Positions 59,501 to 64,000 of a DNA stretch of 64,000 nucleotides are shown here, one piece after another. Both the position numbers and the translations under genes were made by a program. Every line of letters begins with the position of its first letter. The first letter of the stretch is position 1. A model generated the notes under the pieces. The model worked only from the letters and a program-made list of their open reading frames with translations, ran no database searches and was not told the DNA's origin. The stretch lies in the NCBI GenBank assembly GCA_032718475.1, contig JAUCBJ010009091.1, positions 114,999-178,998 of the forward strand, read 5' to 3'. Source of the stretch: Nemertoderma westbladi (Eukaryota > Xenacoelomorpha > Nemertodermatida > Nemertodermatidae).

Positions 59501-61690
59501 TTAATTAATTAACCTATTTAATTGTTTTAACATATAAATATTACGATCATCACCAACAACAACAAACTTCAATGAGTTTAAAGAACAGCTGATAGCACGA
59601 TAAGAAGGAACAGCTCTTATAGGAATTCTTTGTAAAAATTCACCTTTAACTGAAAATATCGAAATATTTAAATCGCCTATAATAATAATTGTATCACAAT
59701 CTTTGTTTACAAAGTTCACCCCACTGACCCTCTCTACAGTGTTTATTATAGCCGTAGGTTGGTATTTATTATACTCAGTAATATTGGCTAATTTATCAAT
59801 CCAATTATTCGCTTCGTTAATAAAATCTAACTCATTTTCATTTAAAGATGTATTATTTATAGGAAACGGAATTCCGTCTTTAGTAAAAACTAATACAACT
59901 GAACCCTTTTCTACGGCTATATAGGAGCTGTTGGGAGAGAAAGTGACTGTTGATAAACTGAAACTTTCTAACTCAGTAACTGGGAATCCGTCGTCAGTTA
60001 CTTTTACTAACCAACTGAGTAACTTATCGTTACTAAACCCATAAACAATAATTATTCTAGAATCAGGTAAAACTTCCAACACACAACGGCCTGGGAATTC
60101 ACCAACAACCGAATGTTTACCAGTTAATATATCGGTAAGAACTAATTTACCGCTCTCATCTAGAGTTGCTACTATTATATTGTTACAGTTTAATGCTACT
60201 AACCACATAATCTTAGACCCCGGATTTGGAACTAAACTACGGAGAAATTTACCCGGTTTCTCTAAAAACCATTTGTAAAAATTTCCAAATAAACCTGAAC
60301 CAACCGACTCTTTATAACTCCAAACACTGAGTTTATCAGCCGATATACTAACTAAATAGTTCGATGGAGCAGCAAAAACTAATCCCTCTACACGTTCAGT
60401 AGATGTTGTTGGTAAAGTAATTAATTTATTATTATAATAAACCCGTATAATTCCATTGTCACACCCGTAAGCGAAAACCGGTTGGTTTTCTATTCCAGTT
60501 AACGAATATATCGGACTCTCTTCGTCTTTATTTAGTTTAATATTCCCTTCCATATCCATTATATGGAGGGAGTCCCACGTATGCGCTGCTATGGTAACCG
60601 GTTCCGTATATAGAACAGCTTGAACCCTCCAGTATCCAGTTGGTTTACCACCGCTGGACGATTCTGTACCTAATCTGTTAACGTTTAGTGTTACATTGTT
60701 GGCCCCAACGGTACAGTAACACATAAACTTACCAGATGGAGATACATCCGCGGGGGTAGAAAACAACTTAACCGGTCCGATTGAACCGGTTACCATTCGG
60801 TGGGTTGTGTCTCCGGTTTTACCGTCCAGTACAAACATGGCCGATCGCCCCAATGGAACTCCGATTATTATAAGAACGCGATCCACCGCTCCGAGGTATT
60901 TAATTCCCAGTAGGTGGAAGTTGGAGACCTCGTGGGTAAATCTCCTCCACCATATCAGCTGCTCAGCCAATAAGTTCCAACAATCTACATGGAACCTCTT
61001 CGACTCAACATTATCTTTGTATACTATAATTATTATATCGTCATCAACCCAATCTAGACATTCTATACCAAATTCACTGAACTCATCGATTGTAATTGGT
61101 TTTTGTATTGAAGATAAATTAATAAAATCCCAAAGTTTAACTTCCGGAGTTGGAGTTTGGTGAGTGGAGTAGGTTATTAGACGTCGAGCTGTTGGTGAGA
61201 ATGAAACTCCTATCTGGGAAGGGGAGTGAGACTCCCAAGTTATAGGGGAGTGGGACTCCCTAGTTATAGGGGACTGGGACTCCCAAGTTATAGGGGAGTC
61301 AGGGTCCTCCGTATTGATACAACTGATAGTCCCGTTGTGGGACGAGAAACATAATATATTTGAATCAATTGGATGGAAATTTATACTGTTTGTGAGAATC
61401 GGTGACGTTTTATTGATTAAATCTTCCTCCTTTATAACAGAATGGGAATCAAAATGATCGAATATTTGTGATATTGTATTATGGGATGGTGTATTATTGG
61501 ACTGATTAGTATGTATTGTATAGGTTAAGTAGGTATGATATAGTAGTATCTTGTTAGCACCTAGGGTGTGAACAGAACAGCTGGTTGTACGGTAGCTGTC
61601 AGGGATATAGTCCTGGGGGCAGGGCGCAGTCAGCAGTTATCATTCAGTTTAGTTATTGAGATGACTTACCGGTGTAGGGTTGTCAGTCAT
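59501..61690 (-). CDS. WD40-repeat-like beta-propeller protein, two exons
   Basis: Likely cellular gene of 710 residues. Exon 1 (61670-61690) encodes MTDNPTP from the ATG at 61690 in good context (AAAACATGA). A 57-nt intron follows, then exon 2 (59501-61612), open to its stop. Propeller-type repeats: INFHPIDSNILCFSSHNGTI (about residues 95-115), IGVSFSPTARRLITYS then EVKLWDF, FNPxxxLVSISADKLSVWSY-like blocks, SLSTVTFSPNSSYIAVEKGS and ISCSLNSLKFVVVGDDRNIY. No signal peptide or membrane segment is obvious. Codon use is AT-rich and the frame is intact, unlike the neighbouring elements. WD40 proteins act as scaffolds; no specific role can be named. A resemblance to ciliary propeller proteins was considered but is not strong enough. 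Confidence 0.75.
61221..61302 (-). repeat. 24-bp coding minisatellite in the WD40 gene
   Basis: Three in-frame 8-residue units of the form ITWESxSP lie just before the second propeller repeat. Confidence 0.85.
61613..61669 (-). other. 57-nt intron of the WD40 gene
   Basis: Read on the minus strand: donor CCG|GTAAGT, an ACTAAAC / GATAACT branch-like pair, a pyrimidine-rich CTGCGCCCTGCCCCCAG acceptor. Splicing keeps the frame between codon 7 and codon 8. Confidence 0.75.
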
Positions 61691-61719
61691 GTTTTGTAGG
61701 TAGTTCGTTATTAGTTTCA

Positions 61720-61905
61720 TTGTCTGATTGTATCACATCATTATTTGTTATTCATGTATCTCAATACACAAAATACTGACATACTGCAGCTAGTTTCCTA
61801 GTTTTACTTCAGTCTTCTCCAGCTCACCCCTCGAGCGGGATAGTGCGTGGCCGTGGATCCGGGACCGGGCGCCGATAGCGCTTCCACATGGGGGCTCGTC
61901 CGGGA
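61720..61905 (+). mobile_element. LTR end and tRNA-Pro primer-binding-site signature
   Basis: TGGGGGCTCGTCCGGGA at 61889-61905 equals 17 of the 18 bases of the classical proline-tRNA primer-binding site. It is immediately preceded by ...TTCCACA, an LTR-like CA end. The orientation is plus, opposite to the adjoining pol. An LTR start near 61720 is only a guess. Confidence 0.5.
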
Positions 61906-64000
61906 GTGTCCAATTATTATTATTGTCATTATTGATAATGTATGTGACGTCACTATCGTGGTTGGGTCTGTCTGGGGAACTTAGAATGTCACATGGATTA
62001 GGTTTTGGCGGCTGCACGCCATTGTCTAGGTCCACCTCAACAGCGTTTGGTCTATCGCTATCATTATGTAGGTCTAAATTGGCTAGTCCTATCAAGCAAT
62101 AATTATCTGACGAGACTGGGTCATTATGCATAGGGGGAAGTAACGTATCCATGGCAACCGGTTCATTAGAAACGGTTTCGTCTCGTTGGTTGCCAGGGGT
62201 TACCTGTAATGGTATTCTAGAAAGACAATCAGCGCGGTTAAGTCGGCCTGGCCTGTAAACAAAATTGAAATTAAATTCAGACAGTTTAACGGCCCATCGC
62301 TGCAAACGCCCTGGAAGTTCGAGTTTGGTCTGTAAACAACTGAGTGGTTTATGATCCGAAACTAACGTAAATGCGCGGCCAATGAGGTAAAACCTGTGTT
62401 TCTGCATTGCCCAGACCACGGCTAAAGCCTCTAGCTCCGTAATGGACCACTTTCTCTCAGCGTTGCTTAGCGACCTCGATGAGTAAGCGATTACGCCCGA
62501 ATCCTGATATAAAACAGCTCCTAAAGCTATACCGCTAGCGTCAGTCTCTAAGTAAAACGGCTGGTCGAAATCAGGGTGTTCTAGAATAGGGTTATTAATT
62601 AGGCGTTTCTTAAGGAATGTAAAAGCCTGCTCACAATCGCTTGTCCATACGAACTCTTGGTTTTTCCTTAACAACACGTTCAAGGGAGCTACAATCTTAC
62701 CATAATCCTTAATAAATTTCCTATAGTAACCACATAATCCTAGGAAGCTATAAAGTTGCTTTGCACTGGCCGGTCGCGGAAAATCAACCATGGCTTGGAC
62801 CTTATCCTTGTCCATATGCTGCCCTGAGCTATCTATCACATGGCCTAGGAATTTTACAGATGTCGCCCCGAACATGCACTTACTTGGTTTGAGCTTCAAG
62901 CCGAGATCGATAATTCTACGTAATAGAATGATAATAGTACTTACGTGGGTGTCCCATTCCCGGGTATACAGTATGACGTCATCGAGGTAAACGAGAACGT
63001 ACTCGATACCATGCAAAGCTAATTGCATAAGATTCTGGCAGCCAGAAGGGCTGGACTGGAGGCCAAAGGGCATTCTAACAAATTCGTAATGGCCACTATG
63101 TGTTACGAAAGCGGTTTTATGTGTATCTTCAGCGGCTAAGGGTACCTGCCAAAACATCGATTTAAAATCGAGTGTTGTAAAATATTTGGGCCGTGCTGTG
63201 CCAATTTCCGACAACATTTCGTCTATGCGCGGCAAAGGCCAAAATTGTGGCACAGCCGCAGCGTTAAGGCGGCGAAGATCAACGCAAAACCGCCACTTAC
63301 CATCTTTTTTTTTACTTAATATTATTGGTGCCCCCCACTCACTGTTGCTAGGTTGAATAACACCTGCGGCTAACATATTGCCTACCTGTTTGTCAATCTC
63401 TTTCCTAAGCCCCATAGGTACTGTACGTGGTCTCGTGTAAAAGGGCTTAGCCTCTGGTTTAAGTGGGATTCTATGTTCTAATAGGTCAGCCTTACCTATA
63501 TCGCAATCTCCAAAGGAAAACGCCGCAGCATGTTGAGTAGCAATATCTATTAACTGGGTCCTCTGCTGAGGCTCCAAATGATCTAACGGTAATTCCTTAG
63601 CTAAATACTCCCTTTGTATGTCGCGCTCTACCGAGTCTTGTTTAACTTCTTTATTGAAGCTATCATTATCTACTGTACAATATAATGCAATTTTCTGATT
63701 GCGATATATTGTAACCGGGTAGTTATTCGGATTTAATAACTGCACTGGGACCTTACCTGATCCGTCCAATGGGTTAGAAACTACACTTCGCGCAGTTAGA
63801 TACGAACCCCTTGATTTTACTAACGGCTCTATCATTACCGACTCTGCTAATAATCCATTATCATACAATTTCCCTGCCAGTCTCACCTGTGTCCCTGCTG
63901 GGATCGTAGTCTTATCTATCGCAGAAACAAAACAACAAAAAGGGTTTGTACTCTTACCGTTACCAGCGTTGCTGGGCGTGTTTAACCTCGCAAAGTACAC
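61790..64000 (-). CDS. pol: Ty3/Gypsy pol fragment: RT and RNase H, no integrase
   Basis: A 736-codon frame entering from the right edge. It has HRIPLKPEAKPFYTRPRTVP, KKKDGKWRFCVDLRRLNAAA (fingers), KYFTTLDFKSMFWQVPL (motif A Asp), MPFGLQSSPSGCQNLMQ (B), VLVYLDDVILYTREW (C, YLDD intact) and FLGLCGYYRKFIKDYGKIVA. RNase H follows: YLETDASGIALGAVLYQDS, KWSITELEALAVVWAMQKHR and FTLVSDHKPL, ending VYRPGRLNRADCLSRIPL. All catalytic residues seen are intact. About 150 low-complexity residues follow and the frame stops at 61790 with no zinc-binding or integrase domain. Gag/protease lie beyond the window. Confidence 0.9.
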   Translation of the reverse strand: MYFARLNTPSNAGNGKSTNPFCCFVSAIDKTTIPAGTQVRLAGKLYDNGLLAESVMIEPLVKSRGSYLTARSVVSNPLDGSGKVPVQLLNPNNYPVTIYRNQKIALYCTVDNDSFNKEVKQDSVERDIQREYLAKELPLDHLEPQQRTQLIDIATQHAAAFSFGDCDIGKADLLEHRIPLKPEAKPFYTRPRTVPMGLRKEIDKQVGNMLAAGVIQPSNSEWGAPIILSKKKDGKWRFCVDLRRLNAAAVPQFWPLPRIDEMLSEIGTARPKYFTTLDFKSMFWQVPLAAEDTHKTAFVTHSGHYEFVRMPFGLQSSPSGCQNLMQLALHGIEYVLVYLDDVILYTREWDTHVSTIIILLRRIIDLGLKLKPSKCMFGATSVKFLGHVIDSSGQHMDKDKVQAMVDFPRPASAKQLYSFLGLCGYYRKFIKDYGKIVAPLNVLLRKNQEFVWTSDCEQAFTFLKKRLINNPILEHPDFDQPFYLETDASGIALGAVLYQDSGVIAYSSRSLSNAERKWSITELEALAVVWAMQKHRFYLIGRAFTLVSDHKPLSCLQTKLELPGRLQRWAVKLSEFNFNFVYRPGRLNRADCLSRIPLQVTPGNQRDETVSNEPVAMDTLLPPMHNDPVSSDNYCLIGLANLDLHNDSDRPNAVEVDLDNGVQPPKPNPCDILSSPDRPNHDSDVTYIINNDNNNNWTLPDEPPCGSAIGARSRIHGHALSRSRGELEKTEVKLGN

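Noticed and set aside
59501-60970. WD40 gene starting at 60970
   Set aside because: That start is TTG. The frame continues upstream without a stop through more propeller sequence to a splice acceptor at 61612 and an ATG exon.
59501-61690. Naming the WD40 protein as CFAP43 or CFAP44
   Set aside because: Only general propeller similarity could be seen, with no diagnostic motif.

Overview
The window is animal nuclear DNA, probably from a marine invertebrate. Evidence: CR1/L2-like and RTE-like LINEs, BEL/Pao and Ty3/Gypsy LTR elements, tRNA-derived SINEs, extensive minisatellites, AT-rich spacers scattered with TAGGCCTA and ACCGGTA words, and one spliced gene with a GT-AG intron. No bacterial signals are present and I cannot name the species. 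Almost everything is mobile or repeated DNA; the only convincing cellular gene is a WD40-like protein at 59.5-61.7 kb.

Layout. 1-5.9 kb: BEL/Pao element (BEL-1, minus strand) with an open gag of at least 992 codons, a repeat-rich 2.2 kb leader and an LTR. 6.4-7.8 kb: deleted copies of LINE-A. 7.98-13.35 kb: a foldback-like unit whose two arms are inverted arrays of a short CTCGATATTTTT minisatellite enclosing a long, frameshifted LINE-A copy. 14.4-16.7 kb: an unrecognised decayed ORF split by a middle piece of LINE-A. 17.5-23.6 kb: a second, decayed BEL/Pao element (BEL-2, minus) lacking most of RNase H. 26-32 kb: a tRNA-like SINE and LINE-B (plus strand; ORF1, repeats, endonuclease/RT pseudogene). 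32.5-41 kb: LINE-C (minus), with a 2A-like peptide and PHD-like finger at its N-terminal end. LINE-C is split by a 5,065-bp DNA transposon with 37-bp terminal inverted repeats and a 4-bp target duplication; that transposon is filled by a 19-bp minisatellite and a nested MITE.

41.4-56.6 kb: a recent tandem array with a period of about 1.8 kb, built from a MITE-like module, a GC-rich module and AT-rich linkers. It carries a solo LTR related to BEL-1, gag fragments, a small foldback element and two copies of a fragment of the neighbouring WD40 gene. 57.3-57.9 kb: a homogeneous 38-bp satellite. 58.1-58.9 kb: two SINE copies in inverted orientation. 59.5-61.7 kb: the WD40-like gene (minus, two exons, 57-nt intron). 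61.8-64 kb: a Gypsy pol fragment with RT and RNase H (minus), abutting an oppositely oriented LTR-end/tRNA-Pro primer-binding-site signature.

The mobile genes are parasites of the locus rather than a pathway. The main biological interest is the layering: transposon in LINE, MITE in minisatellite, solo LTR in array, and host-gene sequence copied into the array. All identifications come from reading translated motifs; no database search was possible.
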